Below, one piece after another: positions 34,209 through 43,370 of a DNA stretch of 64,000 bases. Origin of the DNA: Streptomyces galbus (lineage in GTDB: Bacteria; Actinomycetota; Actinomycetes; Streptomycetales; Streptomycetaceae); NCBI RefSeq assembly GCF_005280195.1, contig NZ_SZPR01000010.1:245787-309786 (forward strand). The letters run 5' to 3'. The notes below the pieces were generated by a model. It was not told the origin of the DNA. It saw nothing but the letters and a program-made list of their open reading frames with translations, and searched no databases. Each line of letters opens with the position of its first letter. Position 1 is the first letter of the stretch. The position numbers and the translations under genes are program-made.

Positions 34209-36769
34209 TCACTCCGTGGCGACCGCCCGCAGGACGTCCAGCCGGGCTGCCCGGCGGGCCGGGCGCAGGCCCGCGAGGGCGCCGGCCGCGAGGCCCACCA
34301 GGGCCACGACCGCGAGCTGCCCGGGCGGCACGGCGAAGGCGAACGCGGTGTCGCTCGTGCCGTCGGACGCCTCCACCAGCACCCAGCCCAGGAAGGCGCC
34401 GAGGGCGAGACCGCCCGCCGTGCCGAACGCGGCGACCAGGACGGACTCCCAGCGGACCATGGCCCGCAGCTGGGCGCGGGTCTGGCCGACCGCCCGCAGC
34501 AGCCCGAGTTCCCGGGTGCGTTCGTGGACCGCCAGGGTCAGCGTGTTGGCGATGCCGAGCAGGGCGATGAGCACCGCGAGGGCGAGCAGGGCGTAGACCA
34601 GGGTGAGCATCATGTCGATGCCGCCGGCGGAGGACTCGGCGTACTCGTCGCGGGTCTGCACCTCGGGGTTGCCGTACCGGTCGGCGACCTTCTCGACGGC
34701 CGCCTTGCCGTCGGCGGTGCGCACGCCGTCGCGGAAGGACACGGCGACGAGCGTGTCGGCGTCCTGGGTGCGGTGCGGGGCCCAGGCGGCACGGGTGATG
34801 ACGTAGTCGCCGGCGAGTTCGGAGCGTCCGTAGACCGCGCGGACGGTGAACGGCTCGCGCGTGCCGTCGGTGAACGCCAGCCGTGCGGTGTCGCCGAGCT
34901 GCAGGTGCAGGCGGTCGGCCTCCGTGCGCGTGACGGCGAGGCCGTCGGTGCCCAGCCGGCCGAGGGAGCCGTCGACCGTGCCGAGGTCGAAGGTGCGCTC
35001 CAGGGCGAGCGGGTCGGTGACGGTCAGGGCCCGTCCGCGGCCGTTCACCTCGGCGACGCCCCGGCCCAGTCCGACGGCCGTGTCCACCTCGGGCAGCGCG
35101 GCGATCGCGGGGGCGAGCCGGGGGCTGAGCCCGCTGCCGCCCGCGCCGAAGGACGGGGTGCTGACGGCGACGTCGCCCGCGAAGGACCGCGCCACGGTCT
35201 GGTCCATGGTGGCCTTGAGCGAGGCCCCGAACACCGTGAACAGCGCGACCACGGCGACACCGATCATGAGGGCGCTCGCGGTGGCGGCGGTCCGCCGGGG
35301 GCTGCGCAGGGCGTTGCGCCGGGCGAGGGCGCCGGTGACGCCGCGCAGCCGGTCCAGGGGCGCGCCGAGGACGCGGACGGCGGTGCCGGAGGCGACCGGG
35401 CCGAGGATGACGAACGCGACCAGGCCAGGGCGGCGCCGGTGCCGGCCAGCCAGACCGACGGGGACACCAGGACGCCGGTGAGGGTGGTGGCCACGGCGAG
35501 GCCGGCCAGCGCGAGGCCGGTGACCGCGCGTGTCCGGGAGGCGGCGGAGGAGTCCACGGCCGTGTCGCGCAGGGCGGCCAGCGGCGCGGTGCGGCCGGCC
35601 CGCACGGCGGGCAGCAGGGCGGAGCCGAGGCAGACCAGGACGCCGACGGCGAGCGGCAGGGTCAGGGACAGGGCCGTGACGACCAGGTCACCGCCGGGGA
35701 ACGGGAAGCCGATCGCCGGGAACAGCGCCTGGAGGCCGGCCGCGATGCCCACGCCGCCCGCGAGGCCGGCGGCGGAGGCGGTCACGGCGACGGCGCTGGC
35801 CTCCACGAGGGTGGCCGCGGTGACCTGGCGGCGGGAGGCGCCGAGGGCGCGCAACAGGGCGTTCTCACGGGTGCGTTGGGCGACGACGATCGCGAAGGTG
35901 TTGTGGATGGAGAACGTCGCGACCAGCAGGGCGACCCCGGAGAACACCAGCAGGAAGGTGGTGAACAGGGTCAGGAACCGGCTGGAGACCATGTCGGTGT
36001 TCTCCTGGGCCGACTCCTGGCCGGTGATCGCTTCGACGCCCCGGGGCAGGGCCGGGGCCAGCCGGTCGACCAGTTCCTGTTGTCCGATGCCCGGGGCTGC
36101 GCGCACCAGGATGCTCGCCGCCTCGCCCGGCCGGGCGGTGAGGTACTTCTCGGCGTCGGCCCGGGTCATGCCGGTGAAGGTCACCTGGCCCATGCCGTCC
36201 TCGCCGCCGAAGGTCGCGAGCCCTACGACGGTCACGCGCACCGGGTCGGGGGTGCGCAGGACGGTGCTGTCACCGAGGCGCAGCCCGCCCTTCTCGGCGG
36301 CGCCCCGGTTGACGACGACCTCGCCGGGGCGCTCGGGGGCGCGGCCCTCGGCGAGCCGGTAGGGGTTGAGCCGCGGGTCGGTGATCCAGTTGCCGGCGAG
36401 GGTGGGCGGGCCCTGGCCGCCGACGGGTCTGCCGTCGCTGCCGACGAGCTGGCCGGCGCCCTGGATGTCGGGCACCGCGGCGGCGACCCCCGGGACCCGG
36501 GCGAGCGTGGCCGCCAGGCCGGTGTCGACGGGGCGGCGCGCGCCCTGGCCCTCGCCGGGGGTGGTGATGGTGTCGGCGCCGCGGACGACGGCGTCGGTGC
36601 CGGCGGTCGCGTCGCCGAACATCGTGTCGAAGCCGGCCCGCAGGGTGTCGCCCATGACGAGGGTGCCGGCGAGGAAGGACACGCCCAGGAACACGGCGAG
36701 GAAGGTGCCGGCGAAGCGGCGGCGGTGCGCGCGCAGGGAGGACAGGCTGAGCCGGACGGAGGTGGTCAT
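34209..36769 (-). pseudogene. FtsX/MacB-type ABC transporter permease, interrupted by a one-base frameshift
   Basis: Read together, two overlapping minus-strand frames make one permease of about 853 residues: an N-terminal helix, a MacB-type periplasmic domain, three helices with an FtsX core (about 250-380), a central helix pair, then a second periplasmic domain and FtsX core ending in ARLDVLRAVATE. The upstream frame loses sense after LAGTGAALAW near 35424 and the downstream frame takes over with FVILGP. One missing C in the run GCCCTGGCC explains it exactly: the span is 2561 bases, one short of a multiple of 3. It shares a 4-base overlap with the ATPase gene. It could be a recent pseudogene or a sequencing error. 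Confidence 0.85.
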
Positions 36770-37518
36770 GACGGCACCTCGAAGGCCTTCATGCGGTCGA
36801 GCACGCGGTCGGCGGTCGGGGACGCCATGCGGTCGACGAGCCGTCCGTCGGCGAGGAAGACGACCTCGTCGGCGTGGGCGGCGGCGACCGGGTCGTGGGT
36901 GACCATGACGACCGTGCGGGCGATGTCGCGGGCGGCGCGGCCGAGCAGGCCGAGGACCTCACCGCCGGCGCGGGAGTCGAGGTTACCGGTCGGCTCGTCG
37001 GCGAAGACCACGTCGGGCCGGCCCGCGAACGCCCGTGCCACGGCGACGCGTTGCTGCTGTCCGCCGGACAGCTCCGAGGGCCGGTGGTGGAGCCGGTCGC
37101 GCAGTCCGACCACGTCGACGAGCGCGTCGATCCACTCGGGGTCGCCGCGCCGGTCGGCGAGGTCGAGCGGCAGCCGGATGTTCTCCGCGACGGTGAGCGT
37201 CGGGACCAGGTTGAACGCCTGGAACACGAAGCCGATCCGGTCGCGGCGCAGCAGGGTCAGCCGCCGGTCGTCGAGCCCGCCCAGTTCGGTGTCGCCGATG
37301 TGGGCGGAGCCCGAGGTGAGGGTGTCCAGGCCGGCGGCGCAGTGCAGCAGCGTGGACTTGCCCGACCCGGACGGCCCCATGATCGCGGTGAACCGCCCGG
37401 CCGGGAAGCCGAGCGTCACCCCGTCCAGGGCGCGGACGGCGGTGTCGCCGGCGCCGTACACCTTCACGGCGTCGGCGACCCGGGCGGCCGTGCGGGTGGT
37501 GGTCGCGGTGGTGGTCAT
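36766..37518 (-). CDS. ABC transporter ATP-binding protein (MacB/LolD type)
   Basis: A 250-residue ATPase of the type that works with FtsX-like permeases. Walker A GPSGSGKST (about 48-56), the Q-loop in FVFQAFN, the signature LSGGQQQR, Walker B VVFADEPT and the switch His in VTHD are all intact. It would power an exporter of peptides, lipids or antibiotics. The stop overlaps the permease start by ATGA and its own start overlaps the stop of the upstream SHOCT gene the same way, so the three are translationally coupled. The partner permease carries a frameshift in this sequence, so the ATPase may lack a working partner. Confidence 0.95.
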   Translation of the reverse strand: MTTTATTTRTAARVADAVKVYGAGDTAVRALDGVTLGFPAGRFTAIMGPSGSGKSTLLHCAAGLDTLTSGSAHIGDTELGGLDDRRLTLLRRDRIGFVFQAFNLVPTLTVAENIRLPLDLADRRGDPEWIDALVDVVGLRDRLHHRPSELSGGQQQRVAVARAFAGRPDVVFADEPTGNLDSRAGGEVLGLLGRAARDIARTVVMVTHDPVAAAHADEVVFLADGRLVDRMASPTADRVLDRMKAFEVPS

Positions 37519-37799
37519 GCCGTACCGCCCCGGCGGCCGAACTGCTCGTCGAGGACGGACAGCGGGCGCCAGTACTCGTCCTCGTCGATCTCCCCGGAGG
37601 CGAAGCGTCGGCCGAGGACGGCGAGCGGCGAGTCGCCGGCCGGGCGTGCCGTGCCGGCCGGGCCCCAGGGGCCGCGCCGGCCGCGTCCGGCGGTGCGGCG
37701 CAGCAGGGTGACGGCGCCGACGACGACGGCCGCCCAGATCAGCGGGAAGAACAGGATCCACGGGCCGGGGCCGCCGTCCCACTGTGCGAGGGTCTGCAT
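37515..37799 (-). CDS. Small membrane protein with C-terminal SHOCT domain
   Basis: A 94-residue protein. One helix (WILFFPLIWAAVVVGAVTLL, about residues 12-31) is followed by a basic Gly/Arg-rich linker and a short helical C-terminus (LGRRFASGEIDEDEYWRPLSVLDEQF), the SHOCT motif found at the end of many small bacterial proteins. The ATG at 37799 has AAGGAG nine bases upstream; an ATG at 37808 is too close to that site. It is the first gene of the ABC exporter operon, so it may modulate or localise the transporter. Confidence 0.8.
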   Translation of the reverse strand: MQTLAQWDGGPGPWILFFPLIWAAVVVGAVTLLRRTAGRGRRGPWGPAGTARPAGDSPLAVLGRRFASGEIDEDEYWRPLSVLDEQFGRRGGTA

Positions 37800-37826
37800 C
37801 TCGGTCATCTCCTTGGTCGTCTGGGG

Positions 37827-37868
37827 CCGGTTGTCCGCGACCGGTTGTCCGCGACCGGTTGTCCGCGA
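37827..37868. repeat. Three exact 14-bp tandem repeats in the ABC operon promoter
   Basis: CCGGTTGTCCGCGA is repeated head to tail three times (37827-37840, 37841-37854, 37855-37868), 28 bp upstream of the SHOCT gene start, in the divergent region shared with the TetR gene. The 14-bp period is not helical-turn phased. It may be an operator array or a slippage product. Confidence 0.85.
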
Positions 37869-37999
37869 CCACTCGAGACTCGCGCGGGAAGGGGGTGCGG
37901 GTCGTCGTACGGCCAGCGGCAGTGCGCGTACCTCCCGGGGAGTAGGCGGACGTCCGGCGGCTGCTCCGGGGGCCGGGCGCGGGTCCCTGCCTCGACTTC

Positions 38000-38019
38000 T
38001 GTACCTACTGGTATGTACA
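38000..38019. promoter_or_regulatory. TetR-type palindromic operator
   Basis: TGTACCTACTGGTATGTACA is a 20-bp palindrome with only the central pair and one position per arm unmatched. It ends 8 bp before the GTG start of the TetR gene and includes the alternative ATG at 38013, so autorepression is likely. Confidence 0.65.
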
Positions 38020-38027
38020 GTGCGCTC

Positions 38028-38609
38028 GTGAGCACCGCCGAGCGACTGATCGAGTCCACCCGGGACCTGCTGTGGGAACGCGGATACGTGGGCACCAGCC
38101 CCAAGGCGATCCTGGAGCGGGCGGGCGCCGGGCAGGGCAGCATGTACCACCACTTCCAAGGCAAGGCCGACCTGGCGCTGGCCGCGATCCGGCGCACCGC
38201 CGAGGAGTTGCGGGCCGCCGCGGACGCCGTGCTCGACGGGCCGGGCACGCCCTACGACCGCATCGCGGCGTATCTGCGGCGCGAGCGCGAGGTGTTGCGG
38301 GGCTGTCCGGTCGGGCGGCTGACGATGGACCCGGAGGTGATCGCGAGCGACGCGCTCCGCGCGCCCGTGGAGGAGACGATCGGCTGGCTGCGCGGCCGGC
38401 TCGCCGGCGTCGTCGACGAAGGCCGCCGACTGGGCCAGTTCCCGGCCGGGTCGGACCCGGACGAGATCGCCGCGACGGTCGTCGCCACCGTGCAGGGCGG
38501 CTACGTCCTGGCCCGCGCCTCGGGCTCGCCGGACGCCTTCGACGCCGGGGTGCGCGGACTGCTCGCCCTGCTGGCCCCCCGTACGCCCGCGGCGCCCGCC
38601 GCCGACTGA
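38028..38609 (+). CDS. TetR-family repressor (LmrA/YxaF-like)
   Basis: A 193-residue repressor. The HTH (residues 5-50: AERLIESTRDLLWERGYVGTSPKAILERAGAGQGSMYHHF in pieces) is of the LmrA/YxaF branch, with the core GQGSMYHHF recognition helix; the remainder is an all-helical ligand domain with a conserved CPVGRL segment. The GTG at 38028 is preferred to the ATG at 38013, because the latter sits inside the probable operator. It is divergent from the SHOCT/ABC exporter operon and is followed by a DUF4865 gene after only 14 bp, so it probably represses both itself with that gene and perhaps the exporter. Confidence 0.88.
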   Translation: MSTAERLIESTRDLLWERGYVGTSPKAILERAGAGQGSMYHHFQGKADLALAAIRRTAEELRAAADAVLDGPGTPYDRIAAYLRREREVLRGCPVGRLTMDPEVIASDALRAPVEETIGWLRGRLAGVVDEGRRLGQFPAGSDPDEIAATVVATVQGGYVLARASGSPDAFDAGVRGLLALLAPRTPAAPAAD

Positions 38610-38623
38610 GGAGAGGGAACCGC

Positions 38624-39217
38624 ATGCACGCGATGCAGTACGAGATCACGCTGCCCGCCGACTACGACATGGACGTGATCCGCGACCGGGTGGCCCGCCG
38701 CGGGCACCTCCTCGACGCCTGGGACGGCCTCGGGCTCAAGGCGTACCTGATCCGCGAGCGCGGCACGTACGGCTCGCCCGTCCACCAGTACGCGCCGTTC
38801 TACCTGTGGAACACCACGGAGGGCATGAACGCGTTCCTGTGGGGCCCCGGTTTCCGGGGGCTGAGCGACGACTTCGGGCGTCCGGTGGTACGGCAGTGGT
38901 CGGGGCTGGCGTACGAGCAGGGTGCGGCGGGCGGGTCGGCCGGTGCGGGCGCGCGGTTCGCGCTGCGGCGGCGGCAACCGGTGCCGGACGGGGCGGCGTT
39001 GGGTGACCTCATGGGCGAGGTGGTCGCCGGGACCGGGCGGCTGGCGCGGGAGGACGGCGCGGTGCTCGCGGCGGCTGCCGTCGACACCGCCCGCTGGGAG
39101 GTCGTGCACTTCTCGCTGTGGGAGCACGACGCGCCGAAGGCCGAGGGCGAGCTGTTCCGGGTGCTGCACCTGTCGGCGCCGGGCCTGGCCGCGCTCCCCC
39201 GCGGCCGCCAGTGGTGA
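38624..39217 (+). CDS. DUF4865 family protein
   Basis: A 197-residue soluble protein. The opening MQYEITLPADYDMDVIRDRVARRG and APFYLWNTTEGMNAFLWG match the actinobacterial DUF4865 family (recalled), which commonly follows TetR genes of this type. Its strand-helix pattern resembles two ferredoxin-like dimeric alpha/beta barrel halves, such as small monooxygenases or EthD-like proteins, but no catalytic residue can be named. The ATG at 38624 follows GAGAGGGAA. It is in the TetR operon, so expression is probably released by the TetR ligand, which it may help modify or remove. Confidence 0.82.
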   Translation: MHAMQYEITLPADYDMDVIRDRVARRGHLLDAWDGLGLKAYLIRERGTYGSPVHQYAPFYLWNTTEGMNAFLWGPGFRGLSDDFGRPVVRQWSGLAYEQGAAGGSAGAGARFALRRRQPVPDGAALGDLMGEVVAGTGRLAREDGAVLAAAAVDTARWEVVHFSLWEHDAPKAEGELFRVLHLSAPGLAALPRGRQW

Positions 39218-39243
39218 GGGGCGGCGGGCCCGCGTCCTGACGC

Positions 39244-40488
39244 TCAGGCGGAGGGCAGCGCGCCCAGCGGGTCGTCGAGGACCGGCTGCCACGCCAACTC
39301 CGCCGCTCCAACGAGGCTGTTGTGGTCGAGGGAACAGGCGAGGATCGGCACCCCGCCGCTGCGGCCCCACAGGCTGCGGTCGGCGACGACGGCGCGCAGC
39401 CGGTCCGGGTCGGCGTCCAGCAGGGTGCGGTGCAGTCCGCCGAGGATGATCCGGTCGGGGTTGAGGATGTTCACCAGGCCGGCGAGGCCGAGGCCGAGCC
39501 GGTCGATGAGGATCTCGGCGGCGGTGCGCACGACCGGGTCGGCGTACTCCTCGCGGACGAGTTGCTCGGCCTGCTTCAGCAGCGAGCCCTCGGGGCCGGG
39601 CTCGCGCCCGGCGGTGGTGAGCAGGGCCAGCGGGTCGGCCTCGACGTCCAGGCAGCCGCGGCTGCCGCAGTGGCAGGGGCGGCCCTCGGGGTTGACGGTG
39701 AGGTGGCCGACCTCCAGGGCCAGACCCGAACTGCCCGTGTGCAGACGGCCGTCGAGCACCAGGGCACCGCCGACGCCCCGGTGGCCGGTGGCCACGCACA
39801 GCAGGTCGCGGGCGCCGCGTCCGGCGCCGTGCCGGTGCTCGGCGAGGGCGGCGAGGTTGACGTCGTTGCCGGCGAAGGCGGGCCCGGTGACACCCGCCGC
39901 GCGCACCCGCTCGGTGAAGATCTCGCGGACCGGCGCGCCCACCGGCCAGGCCAGGTGCAGCGGGTTGAGGGCGAGGCCCTCGGGTTCGGCGACCGCCGAC
40001 GGCACGGCGAGACCGGCGCCCACGCACCGGCGGCCGGTGGTGCGCAGCAGCTCGGCCCCGGCCTCCACGACCGTGCCGATGATCTTGCCGGGGTCGGCGT
40101 CGACGGTCTCACAGCTCGGCGTGGTGGCGACGATCCGGCCGCCGAGGCCGACCAGCGCGGCCCGGAACCCGTCCGCGTGGACCTGCGCGGCCAGCACGAC
40201 GGGGCCGTCCTCGGCGACGCCGAGCCGGTGCGAGGGCCGGCCCTGGGAGCCCGCGGCGGCGCCGGGGCGCGCGTCCACCCGGATCAGGCCGAGCGCCTCC
40301 AGTTCGGCGGCGACCGCGCCGGCCGTGGCACGCGTGACGCCCAGTTCGGCGGTGAGGACGGCCCGGGTGGGCGCGCGCCCGGTGTGCACGAGCTCCAGCG
40401 CGGGTCCGAGGGCACCGCGCCCCCGGTCGAGCCGCGCCCTGGAGGTGGTTCCTTCCCCCGCCGGCCGGGGATCCGCCTTGCCGCTCAT
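39244..40488 (-). CDS. ROK-family transcriptional regulator / sugar kinase
   Basis: A 414-residue ROK protein with an N-terminal winged HTH (about residues 28-85, TRAVLTAELGVTRATAGAVAAELEALGL) and a C-terminal sugar-kinase-like domain. The zinc motif CHCGSRGCLDVE lies near residue 255 and the sugar site includes NDVNLAALAEHR and EVGHL; the phosphate loop is not the complete kinase form, so a repressor role (NagC/Mlc/XylR type) is likelier than catalysis. Its start overlaps the stop of alkB by ATGA, which couples its translation to alkB. It sits two genes from a sugar-phosphate locus but on its own transcript. Confidence 0.88.
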   Translation of the reverse strand: MSGKADPRPAGEGTTSRARLDRGRGALGPALELVHTGRAPTRAVLTAELGVTRATAGAVAAELEALGLIRVDARPGAAAGSQGRPSHRLGVAEDGPVVLAAQVHADGFRAALVGLGGRIVATTPSCETVDADPGKIIGTVVEAGAELLRTTGRRCVGAGLAVPSAVAEPEGLALNPLHLAWPVGAPVREIFTERVRAAGVTGPAFAGNDVNLAALAEHRHGAGRGARDLLCVATGHRGVGGALVLDGRLHTGSSGLALEVGHLTVNPEGRPCHCGSRGCLDVEADPLALLTTAGREPGPEGSLLKQAEQLVREEYADPVVRTAAEILIDRLGLGLAGLVNILNPDRIILGGLHRTLLDADPDRLRAVVADRSLWGRSGGVPILACSLDHNSLVGAAELAWQPVLDDPLGALPSA

Positions 40489-41180
40489 GAAGGCGAGTCT
40501 CCCATGATCCGTTCTGTGCCGTCGCCGCCGGTGAGCCCGCTCACGCGCAGCGTGACGTTCAGCCGCCCGGTCAGTCCGAGCCACGGCGGGGCCGAGCCCG
40601 GCCGCACCTTGGGCACGCCGTGGTACGCGAGGCGCGCGGGCCCGCCGAACACGAACAGGTCGCCGCTGCGCAGCTCGACGTCGGTGTACGGCCGGGTCCG
40701 GGTGGCGGTGTTGCCGAAGCGGAACACGCAGGTGTCGCCGAGGCTCAGCGAGACCACGGGGGCCGGGGACCGCTCGTCGGCGTCCCGGTGCATGCCCATG
40801 CGCGCGTCGCCGTCGTAGAAGTTGATCAGCGCGATGTCGTACGGCGCCGGGTCGGCGGCCCCCGGTCCGAGCGCGTCGGCGACGGCGCGGCGGCCCAGCT
40901 CGCCGAGCCAGGCGGGGAACGGCTTGACCGGGGAGCCGTCGCCGTCGACGACCGTGCGGGCGTAGGCGTACGGGTACCAGTGCCAGCCCAGGCAGACCTG
41001 GCGGGCCGTCATGGTCCCGCCGCCGGGGGTGCGCACGGTGCGCAGGCCGGCCGGCGGGCGGGCCCAGTCGCGGCAGGCCGCCAGCAGTGCGCACTGCGCT
41101 GCCTGGTCCAGCCAGCCCGGCACGTGCACGGCACCGGGAGCGATCTCGGCCCGCTCCCGCGGAAACAGCTCGGCGTCCAT
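40485..41180 (-). CDS. alkB: AlkB-type Fe(II)/2-oxoglutarate dioxygenase (DNA/RNA alkylation repair)
   Basis: A 231-residue dioxygenase that removes methyl groups such as 1-methyladenine and 3-methylcytosine from nucleic acid by oxidation. Iron ligands H131 (MGMHRD), D133 and H187 (LAYHGV) and the 2-oxoglutarate arginines R206 and R212 (GRLNVTLR) are present; the ligand positions match those of E. coli AlkB. The substrate region CLGWHWYPYAY is also typical. The ATG at 41180 is divergent from an rRNA methyltransferase-like gene across 54 bp. The stop overlaps the ROK regulator start, an unusual pairing of a repair gene with a sugar regulator. Confidence 0.9.
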   Translation of the reverse strand: MDAELFPRERAEIAPGAVHVPGWLDQAAQCALLAACRDWARPPAGLRTVRTPGGGTMTARQVCLGWHWYPYAYARTVVDGDGSPVKPFPAWLGELGRRAVADALGPGAADPAPYDIALINFYDGDARMGMHRDADERSPAPVVSLSLGDTCVFRFGNTATRTRPYTDVELRSGDLFVFGGPARLAYHGVPKVRPGSAPPWLGLTGRLNVTLRVSGLTGGDGTERIMGDSPS

Positions 41181-41221
41181 GCACCCCATCCTGCCCCACC
41201 GTGCCTGAGCTGCGGTTCCGC

Positions 41222-41227
41222 TAGCCT
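41222..41227 (+). promoter_or_regulatory. TAGCCT -10 box for a leaderless methyltransferase mRNA
   Basis: TAGCCT ends 7 bases before the GTG at 41235, with no ribosome site between. The 54-bp region to alkB must hold both promoters. Confidence 0.5.
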
Positions 41228-41234
41228 GGGCCCG

Positions 41235-42401
41235 GTGAACGACCGTATGACGACGCCCTGGGGCGAGCTCGAGCTGGCCCGTTTCCCCGAGGACCCGCGG
41301 GACCGGCTGCGCGCCTGGGACGCCTCCGACGCGTACCTGCTGCGGCACCTCGCCGAGCGGGAGGCGCGCGGGCTGCCGCCGGCCGGCACGGTCGTGGTGC
41401 TCGGTGACCGCTGGGGCGCCCTGGTCACGGCGCTCGCGGCGCGGGCCGCCGGCCCGTGCGTCCAGATCACCGACTCCCACCTGGGGCAGGAGGCGACCCG
41501 CGCCAACCTCGCCCGCAACGGGGTGGCGGCGGACGCCGTGCGGCTGCTCACCACCCAGGACCCCCCGCCGGAGCGGATCGACGTCCTGCTGGTGCGGGTG
41601 CCCAAGAGCCTCGCGCTCCTGGAGGACCAGTTGCTGCGGCTCGCGCCGTCGCTGCACGCGGACACGCTGGTCGTCGGCACGGGCATGGTCAAGGAGATCC
41701 ACACCTCCACGCTGGACCTGTTCGAGACCGTCCTCGGCCCGACCCACACCTCGCTCGCCGAGCAGAAGGCCCGGCTGATCTTCAGCGCCCCGGACCCGGA
41801 GCGGCCCCGGCCGGCCAATCCGTGGCCGCACACCTACGCCCTCCCGGAGGGCCTCGGCGTGCTGTCCGGGCGGCCGGTGGTCAACCACGCCGGGGTGTTC
41901 TGCGCCGACCGCCTCGACATCGGCACCCGCTTCTTCCTGGGGCACCTGCCCGACACGCGGGGCGGGCGGCGCGTGGTCGACCTGGGCTGCGGCAACGGCG
42001 TGGTCGGTACGGCGGTGGCGCTGGCCGACCCCGGGGCGCAGGTGCTGTTCACCGACGAGTCGTTCCAGGCGGTGGCGTCGGCGGAGGCCACGTACAAGGC
42101 GAACGGGCTGCCGGGGCACGCCGAGTTCCGGGTCGGGGACGGACTCGCCGGGGTGCCCGCCGGCAGTGTGGACGTCGTGCTGAACAACCCGCCGTTCCAC
42201 TCCCACCAGGCGACCACGGACGCGACGGCGTGGCGGATGTTCACGGGGGCGCGGCGCGCGCTGCGCCCGGGCGGGGAGCTGTGGGTGGTCGGCAACCGGC
42301 ACCTGGGTTACCACGTGAAGCTGCGCCGGCTGTTCGGGAACAGCGAAGTGGTCGCGGGCAACCCGAAGTTCGTGGTGCTCAGGGCGGTCAAGCGCGGCTG
42401 A
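41235..42401 (+). CDS. RlmG/RsmC-like class I methyltransferase
   Basis: A 388-residue SAM-dependent methyltransferase with two tandem domains as in RlmG and RsmC, which methylate a guanine N2 in 23S or 16S rRNA. The C-terminal catalytic domain shows the SAM loop VVDLGCGNGVVG (about residue 232) and the NPPFHSH motif (about 312) typical of N-methylation of an exocyclic amine; the N-terminal domain is a degenerate copy. The GTG at 41235 looks leaderless; an ATG four codons later is possible. It overlaps the stop of the convergent aldolase gene by 14 bp. It is divergent from alkB, so two nucleic acid-modifying enzymes share one promoter region. Confidence 0.88.
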   Translation: MNDRMTTPWGELELARFPEDPRDRLRAWDASDAYLLRHLAEREARGLPPAGTVVVLGDRWGALVTALAARAAGPCVQITDSHLGQEATRANLARNGVAADAVRLLTTQDPPPERIDVLLVRVPKSLALLEDQLLRLAPSLHADTLVVGTGMVKEIHTSTLDLFETVLGPTHTSLAEQKARLIFSAPDPERPRPANPWPHTYALPEGLGVLSGRPVVNHAGVFCADRLDIGTRFFLGHLPDTRGGRRVVDLGCGNGVVGTAVALADPGAQVLFTDESFQAVASAEATYKANGLPGHAEFRVGDGLAGVPAGSVDVVLNNPPFHSHQATTDATAWRMFTGARRALRPGGELWVVGNRHLGYHVKLRRLFGNSEVVAGNPKFVVLRAVKRG

Positions 42402-43242
42402 ACCCCGTGAGGATCCTGGTCACTTCGCGGGTCATGTCCGCGCGTCCGGCCGTGAGGTAGGCGCGGCAGTCGACCGCCTCGGGGTGGGCGGCCAGGTGCC
42501 GGCGGACCGCCCCGGTCAGGGCCTGGTTGAGGGCGGTGCCGACGTTCACCTTGGCGATGCCGCGGGCGACGGCGGCGGCCAGCTCGTCCTCCCGGACGCC
42601 GGAGGAGCCGTGCAGCACGAGCGGCACGTCGAGGGCCGCGTCCAGGCGGGCGATCAGGTCGTGGTCGAGGGTGGCGGTGCGGGCCGTCATGGCGTGCGCG
42701 CTGCCCACCGCGACAGCCAGGGCGTCGATGCCGGAGTCCGTGACGAACGCGCGGGCCTCGCCCGGGTTGGTGCGGGCGCCGGGGGCGTGGGGGTCGCGCG
42801 GGGGTTCGCCGTCCTTGCCGCCGATCTCACCCAGCTCCGCCTCGATCCACAGCCCTTGCGAGTGCGCCCAGTCGGCGGCGGCGCGGGTGGCGGCGAGGTT
42901 GTCCGCGTAGGGCAGGCGCGAGGCGTCGTACATCACCGAGCTGAATCCGGCGCCGGGCGCCTGTCGCAGCAGGTGGTCGCTGCGGACGTGGTCGAGGTGC
43001 AGGGCGGCGGGCACGGTGGCGCGTTCGGCGGCGGCGGCCGCGGCGCGGGCGAGCGGCAGGACGTGGCCCTGGCGGAACCGGACGGCGTTCTCACTGACCT
43101 GGAGGACGACGGGGGCACCGACAGCCTCGGCGCCGGCGAGCACGGCCTCCACGTGTTCCAGGGTGACGACGTTGAAGGCGACGACGGCCGAGCGGGCCCG
43201 GTCGGCGCGGGTGACGAGGTCACCGGTGGTGGTGAGGGGCAC
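42388..43242 (-). CDS. Class II ketose-bisphosphate aldolase (tagatose/fructose type)
   Basis: A 284-residue Zn-dependent aldolase splitting a ketose 1,6-bisphosphate into dihydroxyacetone phosphate and an aldehyde. AALHLDHVRS contains a metal-binding His, IEAELGEIGG another ligand, VGSAHAM the third, and LHGSSGV plus KVNVGTAL the phosphate-binding residues. The variation in these motifs points to the KbaY/GatY/AgaY or related branch rather than glycolytic Fba. The GTG at 43242 follows GAGGAGA. It is downstream of the SIS isomerase in the same direction, so the two act in one pathway, probably breakdown of an amino or keto sugar phosphate. Confidence 0.88.
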   Translation of the reverse strand: MPLTTTGDLVTRADRARSAVVAFNVVTLEHVEAVLAGAEAVGAPVVLQVSENAVRFRQGHVLPLARAAAAAAERATVPAALHLDHVRSDHLLRQAPGAGFSSVMYDASRLPYADNLAATRAAADWAHSQGLWIEAELGEIGGKDGEPPRDPHAPGARTNPGEARAFVTDSGIDALAVAVGSAHAMTARTATLDHDLIARLDAALDVPLVLHGSSGVREDELAAAVARGIAKVNVGTALNQALTGAVRRHLAAHPEAVDCRAYLTAGRADMTREVTRILTGFSRA

Positions 43243-43370
43243 GGCGTCTCCTCGCTGTGGTGCGTCGGCGTTCTCGAGCGGGCGTCCGGGGGGTGCCGGG
43301 AGTCCTGCGGGGGCGTCCGGCGGCACGGGGACGGTCGGCTGCGCCGGGCGTCCGGCTGCCGCGGGGTGCG

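Noticed and set aside
34209..35267. Separate small FtsX permease starting at an internal ATG
   Set aside because: The frame upstream of that ATG continues as permease sequence up to the frameshift, so it is the second half of one gene rather than an independent one.
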